A stretch of 64,000 nucleotides of DNA, from NCBI RefSeq assembly GCF_036038375.1, contig NZ_CP107935.1, positions 558,001 to 622,000 of the forward strand, read 5' to 3'. Both the position numbers and the translations under genes were made by a program. The DNA is from Streptomyces sp. NBC_00414. GTDB taxonomy: Bacteria > Actinomycetota > Actinomycetes > Streptomycetales > Streptomycetaceae. Shown here piece by piece: positions 54,161-63,403 of this stretch (within the stretch, counting starts at the first letter, position 1; every line of letters starts with the position of its first letter). The notes beneath the pieces are model-generated. The model did not search any database. It saw only the letters and a program-made list of their open reading frames with translations, and was not told where the DNA came from.

Positions 54161-54610
54161 ATGCGATTGAACCGCTCTGCCCTGACTTTCGTCGCTTTCG
54201 CAGCTCTGTCCGTGGGAGCCACGGCCGCCACGGCGGCGCCGGCCTCCGCCGCGCCCAACACCACGCCGCAGAAGGTCTGCGGAAGCGCCTACAAGACCGT
54301 GAACTCGGCTCCCGTCGGCTCACTGGGCACCGTGTACCTGACGTACAACGCGTCCAACGGCGAGAACTGTGTCGCGACCATCCGCAAGAACCCGGGCACG
54401 GCCGTGGACATGTCCACCTGGGTCTACATCCCCGACACCGACGAGGGCGACGAGGACTACGGGCGGTACACGTCGTACGCGGGACCGGCGTACGTGTACG
54501 GCAAGGGCCACTGCGTCGACTGGGGCGGCCACATCAACAACGTGTACGTGCAGGTGACCGGCTCCAACTGCGCCGCCCTCAAGGAGCACCGGGTCACCTC
54601 CACCCGCTGA
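54161..54610 (+). CDS. sapA: Spore-associated protein A-like secreted protein
   Basis: A 149-residue secreted protein. A signal peptide (ALTFVAFAALSVGATAAT) ends near residue 30. KVCGSAYKTVNSAPVGSLGT, VYLTYNASNGENCVATIRKN and KGHCVDWGGHINNVYVQVTG follow the SapA pattern, with four Cys in two disulfides. SapA coats spores or aerial hyphae in streptomycetes. GGGGGAAAT precedes ATG 54161. A terminator-like pairing in 54621-54665 links its end with the neighbour's. Expression in development is inferred. Confidence 0.78.
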   Translation: MRLNRSALTFVAFAALSVGATAATAAPASAAPNTTPQKVCGSAYKTVNSAPVGSLGTVYLTYNASNGENCVATIRKNPGTAVDMSTWVYIPDTDEGDEDYGRYTSYAGPAYVYGKGHCVDWGGHINNVYVQVTGSNCAALKEHRVTSTR

Positions 54611-54653
54611 CCCGACACTCCTGGCGGCCGTCACATGACCGCTGGAACCCGGG

Positions 54654-55073
54654 TCAGGCCGCCAGGGTGCCGCTCAGGGCGTCGAGTCCCTCGGTGTAGA
54701 TGGCGTGGAAGATGCTCTCGGCCTCCGCGTCCGTGACGCCCGCCGGGGTGAACGTACCGCTCCACTCCACACGCGACGTGCCGGGTGCACCCGGCACGTC
54801 GCGCACCGCCAGCGTGGACAGGTAGCCCGTCACGGGGAACGGGGCACGCTCAATGGCGTACGAGTAGGAACGGCCCACGTGGTCGAAGGCCATGAGGCGC
54901 TCGATGATGACTCCGCCGTCCTGGTTGGTCAGCCGGCGCACGCGGCCGCCCTCGGTCAGCTCACTGTGCGGAATGTAGGGCAGCCAGTCGGGCAGGGAGT
55001 CGAAGCCGCCGATGAGGCGCCAGACGACGTCCGGGGTCCGAGGGATGTCGAGGGTGGCACTGGTGGTCGCCAT
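54654..55073 (-). CDS. SRPBCC (START-like) family protein
   Basis: A 139-residue helix-grip protein. TLDIPRTPDVVWRLIGGFDS starts it and LPDWLPYIPHSELTEGGRVR, then VEWSGTFTPAG, are typical of the Polyketide_cyc2/BetV1 group, which bind hydrophobic ligands or cyclise polyketides. GGAG lies eight nt before ATG 55073. It is followed by a 30-bp gap from the AKR gene on the same strand and is probably co-transcribed with it, so the two may act on one metabolite. Confidence 0.84.
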   Translation of the reverse strand: MATTSATLDIPRTPDVVWRLIGGFDSLPDWLPYIPHSELTEGGRVRRLTNQDGGVIIERLMAFDHVGRSYSYAIERAPFPVTGYLSTLAVRDVPGAPGTSRVEWSGTFTPAGVTDAEAESIFHAIYTEGLDALSGTLAA

Positions 55074-55103
55074 GGTGCATCTCCAGAGAAGAGGTGGTGT
55101 TGG

Positions 55104-56114
55104 TCAGACGGTGGGAACCGGTGCGTCGGAGGCGATGAGCTGTTCGGCGCGCATCGCGGTCCAGAACGCGGCGGGAATCTGCTCGCCGAGCGCGGCCACG
55201 TCCTCGGCGATACGGCTGGGGCGGGTGGCGCCGGGTATGACGGCGGCCGTGGCGGGATGGGCGAGAGCGAACTGCAGCGCCGCGGCCTTGACGCTCACCT
55301 GGTGCTCGGCGGCGAGCTTCTTGATGCGCTCCACCTTGGCGATGATCCCGGCCGGTGCCTTCTGGTACTCGAAGTGCTGCCCCCCGGCGAGAATGCCGGA
55401 GCTGTAGGGTCCGCCGACCACCATGTCGACACCCTGGGCGGTGGCGGCCGGCAGCAGGCGCTGCAGGGCGCGGCCGTGGTCCAGGAGCGTGTAGCGCCCG
55501 GCCAGGAGGAAGGCGTCGGGCCGAGGCTCGTCGAGGTCGAGTGTGAGCTCGACCGGCTCCACCCGGTTGACACCCAGACCCCAGGCCTTGATCACGCCTT
55601 CCTCGCGCAGACGCCGAAGCGCGCGAAACGCTCCGGTCCGTGCGGTGTCGAAGACCTCAAGCCACCGGTCGCCGTGGAAGTCCTGGGCGACGTCGTGGAC
55701 CCAGACGAAGTCGAGGCGGTCCGTCCTGAGCCGCTTGAGGCTGTCCTCGATGGACCGCAGCGTGGCATCGGCGGTGTAGACGTCGATCATCTTGTTGGGG
55801 CGGCCGTGCTCGAACAGTCCGCCCTTCTCGCCCAGGTCGCGCGCGGCCGGATCCTCGACCTCGTCGAGGATGACGCGGCCGACCTTGCTGCTCAGTACGT
55901 ATTCGTCGCGCGGCTTGTCGGCCAGCGCGTCGCCGAGCCGGATCTCGGCCAGGCCCGCCCCGTAGAACGGAGCGGTGTCGAAGTAGCGGACTCCCTGGTC
56001 CCAGGCGGCCTCGACAGTGGCCCGGGCCTCGTCCTCGGGAAGGCTGCGGAACATGTTGCCGAGCGGTGCGGTCCCGAATCCGAGCCGACCCGGAAGAAGC
56101 GGCTTGATACCCAT
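55104..56114 (-). CDS. Aldo/keto reductase (aldose/pyridoxal dehydrogenase-like)
   Basis: A 336-residue AKR. The tetrad is visible: Asp46 and Tyr51 (RYFDTAPFYGAGLAE), Lys77 (SSKVGR), His near 138 (FVWVHDVAQD). TAAVIPGATRPSRIAED is the C-terminal NAD(P) site. This branch includes D-threo-aldose and pyridoxal 4-dehydrogenases. AAGGAT lies before ATG 56114. It is divergent from a LysR gene with a perfect TGTCCAAG palindrome between them, so LysR likely controls it together with the SRPBCC gene. Confidence 0.9.
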   Translation of the reverse strand: MGIKPLLPGRLGFGTAPLGNMFRSLPEDEARATVEAAWDQGVRYFDTAPFYGAGLAEIRLGDALADKPRDEYVLSSKVGRVILDEVEDPAARDLGEKGGLFEHGRPNKMIDVYTADATLRSIEDSLKRLRTDRLDFVWVHDVAQDFHGDRWLEVFDTARTGAFRALRRLREEGVIKAWGLGVNRVEPVELTLDLDEPRPDAFLLAGRYTLLDHGRALQRLLPAATAQGVDMVVGGPYSSGILAGGQHFEYQKAPAGIIAKVERIKKLAAEHQVSVKAAALQFALAHPATAAVIPGATRPSRIAEDVAALGEQIPAAFWTAMRAEQLIASDAPVPTV

Positions 56115-56212
56115 GATGAAGATCCTTCTCCAGAAGAGATGTGCACGGAATGGTTTGGTTCACACCACTCCGCGGCTCTTGCTCCACCGAGGTTAGGATC
56201 AGAGGGTCAGAC

Positions 56213-56233
56213 TGTCCAAGACTCGCTTGGACA
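56213..56233. promoter_or_regulatory. LysR-type operator
   Basis: TGTCCAAG-N5-CTTGGACA, a perfect palindrome of the T-N11-A type, 25 bp before the LysR ATG and 99 bp from the AKR start. Confidence 0.7.
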
Positions 56234-56257
56234 TACTTAAGTCCCTTGAGGTCTCAC

Positions 56258-57166
56258 ATGCTTGACCTGCGACAACTTCGCTATTTCCTTGCCGTCGCCG
56301 AAGAGGAGCACGTGGGGCGGGCCGCCGAGCGGCTGCACATCTCGCAGTCGCCGCTGAGCCGCCAGATCGCCCAGCTGGAGAAGAACCTCGGGCTCGCCCT
56401 CTTCGAGCGCAGCCAGCAGCGCTTGCGCCTCACGTCGGACGGTCGCGTCTTCCTGTCCGAGGCCCGGGCGCTGCTGCGGCACGCGGACCGGCTGGAGAAC
56501 CTCGGCCGCCGTCTGGGCCGCGGTGAGGAAGGCGGCCTGTGCGTGGGGTACGTCGCCGACGCCATGCACACCGGGCTCCTGCCTCAGGCGCTGCGGGATC
56601 TGCAGGCACAGCGCCCGGGCATCCATGTCGCGCTCTACGCACTGCCCACGGCGCAGCAGTTCGAGGGCCTGCGCCAGCGCAGTCTGGACATCGCTCTCAC
56701 GCCGGAACCGCCCACCGAGGACGATCCGGATCTGCGCGGCTCGCTGCTGTTCGAGGACCCTCTGCTGCTGGCCGTCCCGAACGGCTCCCCGCTCGCCGAC
56801 CGGGCCGACATCACTCCCGAGGACCTCGCCGACCAGCGGTGGATCGCCGTGGAGGGCACCGACGAGTCCTGGCGGGACGATTTCGTCGCCTCCTGCGTGG
56901 CCGTCGGCTTCCGCCCGGACATCCGGCTGGAGGCCCCCGACCCGCTCACGGCCATCGGTCTCGTCGCCTCGGGGCTGGGCATGGCGCTGGTGCAGGAGAG
57001 CATGCTTCCCGGCAGGACCGCGGGCGTCACCACCCGGCCCCTCGCCTGGCTCGGGCAGTCGGTCCACCTCTGGGCCGCCTGGCATCACGTCGACCTGCGT
57101 CCCGTGGTCGCGTCGTTCAGGGAAACCGTGCTGCGGACAGGCGCCGCCCACGCCGCTCCCCACTGA
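56258..57166 (+). CDS. LysR family regulator
   Basis: A 302-residue LTTR. HTH: MLDLRQLRYFLAVAEEEHVG and RAAERLHISQSPLSRQIAQL (residues 1-62). The effector domain begins near residue 90 (GLCVGYVADAMHTGLLPQAL) and ends WAAWHHVDLRPVVASFRETV. GAGG lies seven nt before ATG 56258. The palindrome at 56213-56233 is its likely site; it is divergent from the AKR gene, which it probably activates in the presence of an aldehyde or sugar-derived effector. Confidence 0.92.
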   Translation: MLDLRQLRYFLAVAEEEHVGRAAERLHISQSPLSRQIAQLEKNLGLALFERSQQRLRLTSDGRVFLSEARALLRHADRLENLGRRLGRGEEGGLCVGYVADAMHTGLLPQALRDLQAQRPGIHVALYALPTAQQFEGLRQRSLDIALTPEPPTEDDPDLRGSLLFEDPLLLAVPNGSPLADRADITPEDLADQRWIAVEGTDESWRDDFVASCVAVGFRPDIRLEAPDPLTAIGLVASGLGMALVQESMLPGRTAGVTTRPLAWLGQSVHLWAAWHHVDLRPVVASFRETVLRTGAAHAAPH

Positions 57167-57247
57167 CACGGATCCCGCCCGACACGGATCCCGCGGTCTG
57201 CCGGTCGGGCACCGCCCGGATCCGGGCGGGTCGGTGGGCGGCTCCCG

Positions 57248-57418
57248 TTATCGGATGGGTCGGTTGCCTGCGCGCCGGGACCAGCGCACGGCGGTGAGGG
57301 CCAGGGCGACCACGAGTACCGCGATGCCGATCGCCAGCAGGTAGCCCAGCCCCTCCGCGGCCACCCCGATGATGCCGAGCACGAGGGCGATCAGGACGAG
57401 AAACAGGAAGAGAGCCAT
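57248..57418 (-). CDS. Small hydrophobic membrane protein
   Basis: A 56-residue protein (MALFLFLVLIALVLGIIGVA start) with two hydrophobic segments and a basic Arg-rich tail. GAAGG lies seven nt before ATG 57418. It follows the PRC-barrel gene by 27 bp on the same strand, so the two form an operon. Such small proteins with PRC-barrel partners are common in actinobacterial stress regulons. Role unknown. Confidence 0.72.
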   Translation of the reverse strand: MALFLFLVLIALVLGIIGVAAEGLGYLLAIGIAVLVVALALTAVRWSRRAGNRPIR

Positions 57419-57445
57419 GACAGAACCTTCTGACTGAGTAGGGGG

Positions 57446-57808
57446 TCAGCGACGCGCGAGTTGCCTCTCTCCACCTGCGCCCGTCTTGTAGGCCATGTCG
57501 TAGTGCTGGAAGATCGCTTCCTCCTCCTCCGCGGGAAGAATGTCGTCCATGCCCACCGAGGGTGCCTTCTTCACCAATGCCTTCGCATAGGCGACCTTGA
57601 CGTAGTCGGGCCCGAGGACCGCTTCGTCGAGCGGCACGAAAGCCAGCCGCTGGCGAGTGGGCAGCCCGATACGGACCGTGGCGATGGCGGACTCGTCGGT
57701 TGCGGTGTTCACGTAGATCGATTCGAGCACACCGATCTTGTGCCCCTTGAGGTCGACGACATCGCGATTGCGCCATTCGCGTATGTCGGCCGCGTGGATC
57801 ATGCTCAT
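57446..57808 (-). CDS. PRC-barrel domain protein
   Basis: A 120-residue protein. WRNRDVVDLKGHKIGVLESI opens a PRC-barrel, with LAFVPLDEAVLGPDYVKVAY completing it; a helical acidic end (PAEEEEAIFQHYDMAYK) follows. PRC-barrels bind RNA-processing or photosynthetic partners; here a stress role is likely. AGGAGGCGCAAC is a strong ribosome site before ATG 57808, which rules out the upstream in-frame Met. The small membrane protein gene follows in the same operon. Confidence 0.88.
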   Translation of the reverse strand: MSMIHAADIREWRNRDVVDLKGHKIGVLESIYVNTATDESAIATVRIGLPTRQRLAFVPLDEAVLGPDYVKVAYAKALVKKAPSVGMDDILPAEEEEAIFQHYDMAYKTGAGGERQLARR

Positions 57809-57973
57809 GTTGCGCCTCCTGAGCCACTGATCCAGAACGAGTTCCCCCGCTGCCGGACCTGACACCGCAACGACACGCACCGGCTGCGAGCCGTGCGCCT
57901 TCACCAGGCGTCATCGGCCACGGGCCTGGCCGCGTCGAAGGTACCGCCGTCCTCGGCTGTCAGTGGCCGGTCG

Positions 57974-57979
57974 TACTCT
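57974..57979 (+). promoter_or_regulatory. -10 box of a leaderless promoter
   Basis: TACTCT ends seven nt before GTG 57987 and matches TAnnnT. Confidence 0.35.
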
Positions 57980-57986
57980 CCGGCGG

Positions 57987-58499
57987 GTGAGAGACCCCAT
58001 AGAGGCACGCATCCTTGAAGCCGCGATGCGCGACGCGCGGCTGGCTCTGACCGACCACGACGGCACGTCGGAGTGGCTGCTCCGCCCCGATGCGTCCTCG
58101 GGAGGCCCACTCGCCGCCGAGGTGTGGGTGTTCGACACCGCGTCGACCCATGTGCTGCTGGTGCGTCACCGTTGGCGAGGGTGGGTGCCGCCGGGCGGCA
58201 AGGTGGATCCCGGGGAGACACCGCGAGAGGCCGCTCGTCGGGAACTGTTCGAGGAGACCGGCGTACGGGCCGAACTGCATGCCGTGCCGGCCGCCGCCAC
58301 AGTGCGGTCGTATCACCCCGACTGGGCGGCCACCGCGGGCATTTCCTACGTGGCGGTCGTCGACCGACGGACGCCGTTGGTGGCCGAGGTCGGGCAGCCG
58401 GCTGCCTGGCACCGGCTGGACGAGCCGTGGCAGGGGTGGTTCTCCGGCGATCGTCCTCGGATGCGGCAGTGCGCCCTGCAGCTCGGAGACGGCCCGTGA
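57987..58499 (+). CDS. Nudix hydrolase
   Basis: A 170-residue Nudix protein. The Nudix box [20 protein letters not shown] leads into ETGV, with all catalytic Glu residues. [16 protein letters not shown] precedes it. The GTG at 57987 is chosen because a -10 box lies just upstream; GTG 57963 is an alternative. It may hydrolyse a nucleoside diphosphate derivative or capped nucleotide; the substrate is unknown. The 3' end lies in a series of imperfect GAGGCGGC-type repeats (58480-58570). Confidence 0.85.
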   Translation: MRDPIEARILEAAMRDARLALTDHDGTSEWLLRPDASSGGPLAAEVWVFDTASTHVLLVRHRWRGWVPPGGKVDPGETPREAARRELFEETGVRAELHAVPAAATVRSYHPDWAATAGISYVAVVDRRTPLVAEVGQPAAWHRLDEPWQGWFSGDRPRMRQCALQLGDGP

Positions 58500-58719
58500 G
58501 GCAGCGCGCGGCGGCTCGGAGATGCCCCCCTGAGGCGGCACGCGGCCGCTCGGAGGCGGCCCCTGAGGCAGCAGACGTACGCAGGACGCAATAGTCCACA
58601 CACGGCACGTCATTGTCCACATCCGTCGCTCTAGTCTCACAGCGAGCCGACCGCGCGGCCCCGGCGCAGCACCCGCACAGGCACGTCACTTCTCCAAAAC
58701 CCCACGGACGGAGATCCAC

Positions 58720-59691
58720 ATGCGCAGGACGAGCGCACGGTTCACCCTGACCGGAGCCGCGGCCGCGAGTGCCGTCGCACTGGCTGTGATCGGAGCCAAC
58801 ACGGCGAGCAGTTCCACCGCCTCCCAGCTGGAGCCGGCGGTCGCCGCAGCCGCCGCTCCCATCGGCTTCGGAGCCGGCACCACCGGCGGCGCCGGCGGCA
58901 GCACGGTGACCGTCACCACCGCCTCCGCCTTCAAGACTGCGGTGCAGAGCAGCGCGACCCAGATCGTCCGGGTCAACGGAACCATCGCGCTGACGGAGAT
59001 GACGAAGGTCGCGTCGAACAAGACGATCGTCGGCGTCGGCACCGCAGGCAAGATCACCGGCAGCGGACTCAACGTCGCGAACGTGAACAACGTGATCATC
59101 CAGAACCTCTCGTTCTCCGGGTCCAACGACGACGCCATCAACGTCCAGTACTCGACGAAGGTCCACATCGACCACAACGACATCTCCGGCGCGTACGACG
59201 GGGCCGTCGACATCAAGCGTTCCTCGACGAACATCACGGTGTCCTGGAACCGCACCCACAACCAGGACAAGAACATGTTGCTCGGTCACTCCGACGACAA
59301 CTCCAGCGAGGACACCGGCAAGCTGAAGGTGACCTACGACCACAACTGGTTCGACGGCACCAACCAGCGCAACCCGCGCGTCCGGTTCGGCAACCCGGTG
59401 CACGTGCTGAACAACTACTTCAGCAACGTCGGCTCCTACGGCGTGGCGTCCACCGAGAACGCGGGTGTCCTCGTGGAGGGCAACTACTTCGAGAACACCG
59501 ACGACCCCTACCACCTCGGTGAGGGTTCCTCCGACGCGGGCTCGCTCGTGGCCAGGAACAACCACTTCGTGAACTCCGGCTCCGGCCAGACCGGTGGCTC
59601 CGTGGCCTCGATCCCGTACAGCTACACCGCGCAGTCGGCGTCCAGCGTCAAGGCGAGCGTCACCGCGGGTGCGGGCGTCGGCAAGATCTGA
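58720..59691 (+). CDS. Pectate lyase (PL1 family)
   Basis: A 323-residue secreted lyase that cleaves polygalacturonate by beta-elimination. A twin-Arg-like signal peptide (RRTSARFTLTGAAAASAVAL) comes first. The parallel beta-helix shows KVHIDHNDISGAYDGAVDIK and NITVSWNRTHNQDKNMLLGH, and RNPRVRFGN gives the catalytic Arg, with Asp residues for calcium in DAINVQ and DGAVDI. GGAGATCC precedes ATG 58720. A hairpin follows. The hybrid regulator lies next to it and may control it. Confidence 0.93.
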   Translation: MRRTSARFTLTGAAAASAVALAVIGANTASSSTASQLEPAVAAAAAPIGFGAGTTGGAGGSTVTVTTASAFKTAVQSSATQIVRVNGTIALTEMTKVASNKTIVGVGTAGKITGSGLNVANVNNVIIQNLSFSGSNDDAINVQYSTKVHIDHNDISGAYDGAVDIKRSSTNITVSWNRTHNQDKNMLLGHSDDNSSEDTGKLKVTYDHNWFDGTNQRNPRVRFGNPVHVLNNYFSNVGSYGVASTENAGVLVEGNYFENTDDPYHLGEGSSDAGSLVARNNHFVNSGSGQTGGSVASIPYSYTAQSASSVKASVTAGAGVGKI

Positions 59692-59718
59692 TCCCCAACT
59701 CCGCACCGCACAGGGCAG

Positions 59719-59744
59719 GGCCGGTGACCGACGCGTCACCGGCC
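59719..59744 (+). terminator. Terminator of the pectate lyase gene
   Basis: GGCCGGTGAC-N6-GTCACCGGCC, a perfect 10-bp stem followed by TTGCC. Confidence 0.6.
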
Positions 59745-59839
59745 TTGCCTCGCGTCACCGCCTCCCTTACGTTGCCCAGGGCCTCGTCGGCACCGCGGCT
59801 CTCGGGGCACCCCGACGGAGGCCGATCGAGGGGGCGCCG

Positions 59840-62800
59840 ATGGACCCGGGTCCGTACACCACGGGTGGTACGTCGCTCGGGCCGAACCGGCCGCTGACGG
59901 TCGGCCTGCTCACCGCCAACATCCACCTGGGCGTCGGAGCCACCCTCTGGTCGGGGGCCCGGGCCGCCGCCGAACGCAACGACGTCAACCTGATCTGCTT
60001 CCCGGGCGGGAACCTGCGGCACGGGGACGTGGCCCGCAGCGAGTTGTACGAACTCGTCGGCCCCGCGCGGCTCGACGGCGTCGTCTGCTGGAGCTCGACG
60101 CTGGGACTGCCCTCCGCCGGGCCCAGGGCCCGCCGCCTGCTGCGCCGGCTGGCCCATCTGCCGCTGATCAGTCTCAACCAGCCGCTCAGCGACCAGACCG
60201 ACGTGCTGTCGATCGACTCCCACGCGGGCATGCGCAAACTGGTCGGGCACCTCGTCGTCCAGCACGGCCGCAGACGGCCGGCCTGTATCCACGGCCCACT
60301 CGCCAACCCGGTCTCCGAGGAGCGTTACCGCGCCTGTGTCGACGCGCTGCGCCACCACGGCATCCGGAACGAACACGTGGGCGCCGCGGTCGACTTCGCC
60401 GCGGCGGCCGGCGCCTCCGCGATGCAGGTGCTCCTGGAGGCCCGCGGACTCACACCCGGCGTCGACTTCGACGTGGTGCTCGCCTGCAGCGACGTCCTGG
60501 CCGCGGGAGCCCTGCGCTATCTCACCGAACGCGGCATACGGGTACCGGAGGATGTGGCCGTGGTCGGCTTCAACGACTCGCCCGAAGCCCGCCTCGGCGA
60601 TCCGCCCCTCACCTCCGTGGCCCTGCCCTTCGAGGAACTGGGCGCGCTTTCCGTGGACACCCTGGTCGCCCGGCTGCGCGGCACCCGCCCGCCGGACCGC
60701 ACCACCATCCCCGCCACCCTGGTGCCGCGCCGCTCCTGCGGCTGCCCCTACCCGACCTCGTACCGGCCCTCGCCCGTCACCCCGGCACCGGCCGCCGCGC
60801 GGCGCCCCGCGGGATGGGACGCGGTGGACGGCGTGCTGCCCTCCGTCGGTCCGCGCCTGGCCTCGGCCTTCCGTGCCGAACTCGCGCGCGGCGACGGCGA
60901 GTCGTACACCCTGGCGAGCGGCGACGGCCGAGGCGCCGCCGACGGCGAAGTCCGGCCCGGGGACTTCCTCTCCCTGGTCGAGCGGCTGTTGCGCAGCAAC
61001 GCCGGGACACAGGCCGAGGTGGACAGGTGGCACCAGGCGTTGGAGAGCGCCCGGCGCGGTGTCGTCGACACACTGCCGGACGCCCTGCGGCGGGCCGGTG
61101 AGGTGCTGTTCGGGCAGGCCCGGCTCGTCGTGGCGGAGCGATCGCGTGCGCTCCTTGAGTACGAGCGCTGGTCGCAGACGCAACGCGCGCGCAGACTGCG
61201 GGAGTTCGGGACCGCGCTGACCACGGTCGTGGACCTGGAGGGGCTCTCGGACGTGCTGGAGCGCCATCTGGGCCAGTCGGGCGTCCCGCACTGCCGGATC
61301 GTCCTGTACGACCGCGACGCCGAGGCCTCCGGTCCCGCGGCTCTGGGCATGGCGCGTCCCCTGCTCGCCCGTGCGGAGGCGGGCCGGGCAGCGCCCCGCG
61401 ACGCGGGCCGGGAATCCGCGTCCGCCGGTCCGCTCGGCAGCCCCGCGTTCTCTCCTGCCCTGTTGCTGCCCGACTCCCTGCTGCCTCTCGACGACCGGTT
61501 CACGCTGGTGCTCGAACCCCTGCACATCGGCGAGGAGCACCTCGGCGTGGCCGTGTTCGAGGCGACCTCGACCCGTGCCGCGTACCACGACGGAGCCGAC
61601 GGGGCGCTCTACCGTGAACTGGGCGACCAGATCAGTGCCGCGCTGAAGGGCATCGGGCTCTTCGACGAGGTGCGCCGGGCACGGGACGCCGCCGAGCAGG
61701 CGAGCAGGTTCCAGACGCGGCTGCTCACGCATGTCAGCGACGAGTTACGCACTCCGGTGGAGGCCATGCTGCACCGGTCCGGCGACCCCGGAGCGGCCCT
61801 CGTGGAGGTCCGCCGGGACGCCGCGCGCGTGCTGCACCTCATGGAGAACCTCCTCGACCTCGCGCGTTCGGAGGCCGGTGATCTCCTGCTGACCCGGCGG
61901 CTCATGGACCCGCTTCCCGTGCTCTCGCAGGCGTGCGAGGCGGCGGCCTCCGCGCTGCCCGCCGCCGGCCCCGGGTGGCGGCTCGATCTGCCCGTGCGGC
62001 TGCCCTCGGTGTGGGTGGACGAGACGAGGTTCCGGCAGATCCTGCACAACGTGCTGATCTCGGCGGCCGCGCGCGCGAAGGACGCGCCACCGCGGGTGGC
62101 CGCTGCCCTCGGCCCGGCGGGTGTGCGGATCACCGTCGACGTCACGGACGCCCGCACGTCGGTCGCGCGGCCCGGGCAGCTCCTGGACGTGGGGGTGACC
62201 ACGGCCCGGCGGCTGGCCATGATGCACGGCGGGGCGCTGACCGTCTCCGACAGCACCGGCTCCGACAGCGCGGGCCGCACGCAGTACGTCCTTGAGTTTC
62301 CCCTGCCCTCTCCCGACGGGCAGGCGCACCTGGCCGATGCGGGTGACGCCCCGCTGCTCGTCGTGACTCCCGGGGAGCTCGGCGCGGACCTGATCGAGCA
62401 CGCCGCCCGGCACGGCCTGGAGGTGTGCAGGCCCGACACCGCGCACGACCCCATGCCGTCGGTCGCGCGGCGCACTCCCGGAGCCGTCGTGTGGGACGCG
62501 CTGCCCGACCGGCCCCAGGAGTGGCGTGCGGTGCAGCGGCTGCACGACCATCCGGCGCTGCGCCACACGCCGTTCGTGCTGTTCGGCGCCGACGGCACCG
62601 ATCTGCCGCAGGCCCTGCGCGCGCTGCGGCCCAACGGATTCGCCGAACCGGTCATCGTCGCGGGCGGCTCGCAGGAGTCCCGGGAGACACTGCGCAGGCT
62701 GGCGGAGGCGGCGCTGCCGGACCATCCGGCGCGGGTCTCCACGGACGCGACGACGTTGCTCGCGCTGGTCGCGGAGGAGACCCCGCGGCTGGTGGTGCTG

Positions 62801-63403
62801 GAGCGGGCCCTGCCCGACCTGCAGGCGCTGGACGTGGTGGACCGGCTGCACGACGGCTCGGGCCGGGCCCTGTGTCCCGTCGTCATCGCCGACCACGAGG
62901 GCATGACGGCGGCGGACGCGCGGCGCGGGCGCCAGCACCCGGCGCTGCTCATGCTGGACATGGACGTGTTCGCGCCGGACGAGGCGGCGGCGCTCGTACG
63001 CGAACTGGCCGGCCAGCACTCCCGGTTGCCGCCGCGCACCAGGGACGTCCTGGACGAGGCGCTGGTCTTCCTCTACGAGCACTGGCGGCGGCCGATCTCC
63101 CGCTGGCAGGTCGCACAGGCCGCCGGTGTCAGCCCGGATCACCTCGGCAAACTCTTCCAGCAGCGGTACGGCCTGACGGTGTGGGAGTACCTGACCCGGC
63201 TGCGGATCCGGCGGGCGGCGGAGCGCCTGCGGTCGAGCAACGACAGCGTGCAGAGCGTCGCCCGGGCGGTGGGTTTCCGCGACCGCGCGTACTTCAGCCG
63301 GGTGTTCCGCAGGGTCACGGGCGCCGCCCCGCACCACTACCGCGAGAAAACCGCCTCCGGAGAGGGTGTACGGGACATGTCTGTCGGCCCGGGCCGCCAC
63401 TGA
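59840..63403 (+). CDS. LacI-like sensor/HK-like/REC-like/AraC hybrid regulator
   Basis: A 1187-residue soluble one-protein signalling chain. Residues about 17-320 are a LacI-type sugar-binding domain (LTVGLLTANIHLGVGATLWS, then VAVVGFNDSPEARLGDPPLT). A GAF-like middle (about 460-620) follows. The HisKA segment reads LLTHVSDELRTPVEAML, so the phosphoacceptor His is Asp at 634, and the ATPase N and G boxes are degenerate. Two REC-like folds (836-935, 955-1060) and a C-terminal AraC HTH (about 1088-1168, WEYLTRLRIRRAAERLRSSN and FRDRAYFSRVFRRVTG) end it. GAGGGGG precedes ATG 59840. It probably turns on sugar-use genes such as the lyase upstream. Confidence 0.88.
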   Translation: MDPGPYTTGGTSLGPNRPLTVGLLTANIHLGVGATLWSGARAAAERNDVNLICFPGGNLRHGDVARSELYELVGPARLDGVVCWSSTLGLPSAGPRARRLLRRLAHLPLISLNQPLSDQTDVLSIDSHAGMRKLVGHLVVQHGRRRPACIHGPLANPVSEERYRACVDALRHHGIRNEHVGAAVDFAAAAGASAMQVLLEARGLTPGVDFDVVLACSDVLAAGALRYLTERGIRVPEDVAVVGFNDSPEARLGDPPLTSVALPFEELGALSVDTLVARLRGTRPPDRTTIPATLVPRRSCGCPYPTSYRPSPVTPAPAAARRPAGWDAVDGVLPSVGPRLASAFRAELARGDGESYTLASGDGRGAADGEVRPGDFLSLVERLLRSNAGTQAEVDRWHQALESARRGVVDTLPDALRRAGEVLFGQARLVVAERSRALLEYERWSQTQRARRLREFGTALTTVVDLEGLSDVLERHLGQSGVPHCRIVLYDRDAEASGPAALGMARPLLARAEAGRAAPRDAGRESASAGPLGSPAFSPALLLPDSLLPLDDRFTLVLEPLHIGEEHLGVAVFEATSTRAAYHDGADGALYRELGDQISAALKGIGLFDEVRRARDAAEQASRFQTRLLTHVSDELRTPVEAMLHRSGDPGAALVEVRRDAARVLHLMENLLDLARSEAGDLLLTRRLMDPLPVLSQACEAAASALPAAGPGWRLDLPVRLPSVWVDETRFRQILHNVLISAAARAKDAPPRVAAALGPAGVRITVDVTDARTSVARPGQLLDVGVTTARRLAMMHGGALTVSDSTGSDSAGRTQYVLEFPLPSPDGQAHLADAGDAPLLVVTPGELGADLIEHAARHGLEVCRPDTAHDPMPSVARRTPGAVVWDALPDRPQEWRAVQRLHDHPALRHTPFVLFGADGTDLPQALRALRPNGFAEPVIVAGGSQESRETLRRLAEAALPDHPARVSTDATTLLALVAEETPRLVVLERALPDLQALDVVDRLHDGSGRALCPVVIADHEGMTAADARRGRQHPALLMLDMDVFAPDEAAALVRELAGQHSRLPPRTRDVLDEALVFLYEHWRRPISRWQVAQAAGVSPDHLGKLFQQRYGLTVWEYLTRLRIRRAAERLRSSNDSVQSVARAVGFRDRAYFSRVFRRVTGAAPHHYREKTASGEGVRDMSVGPGRH

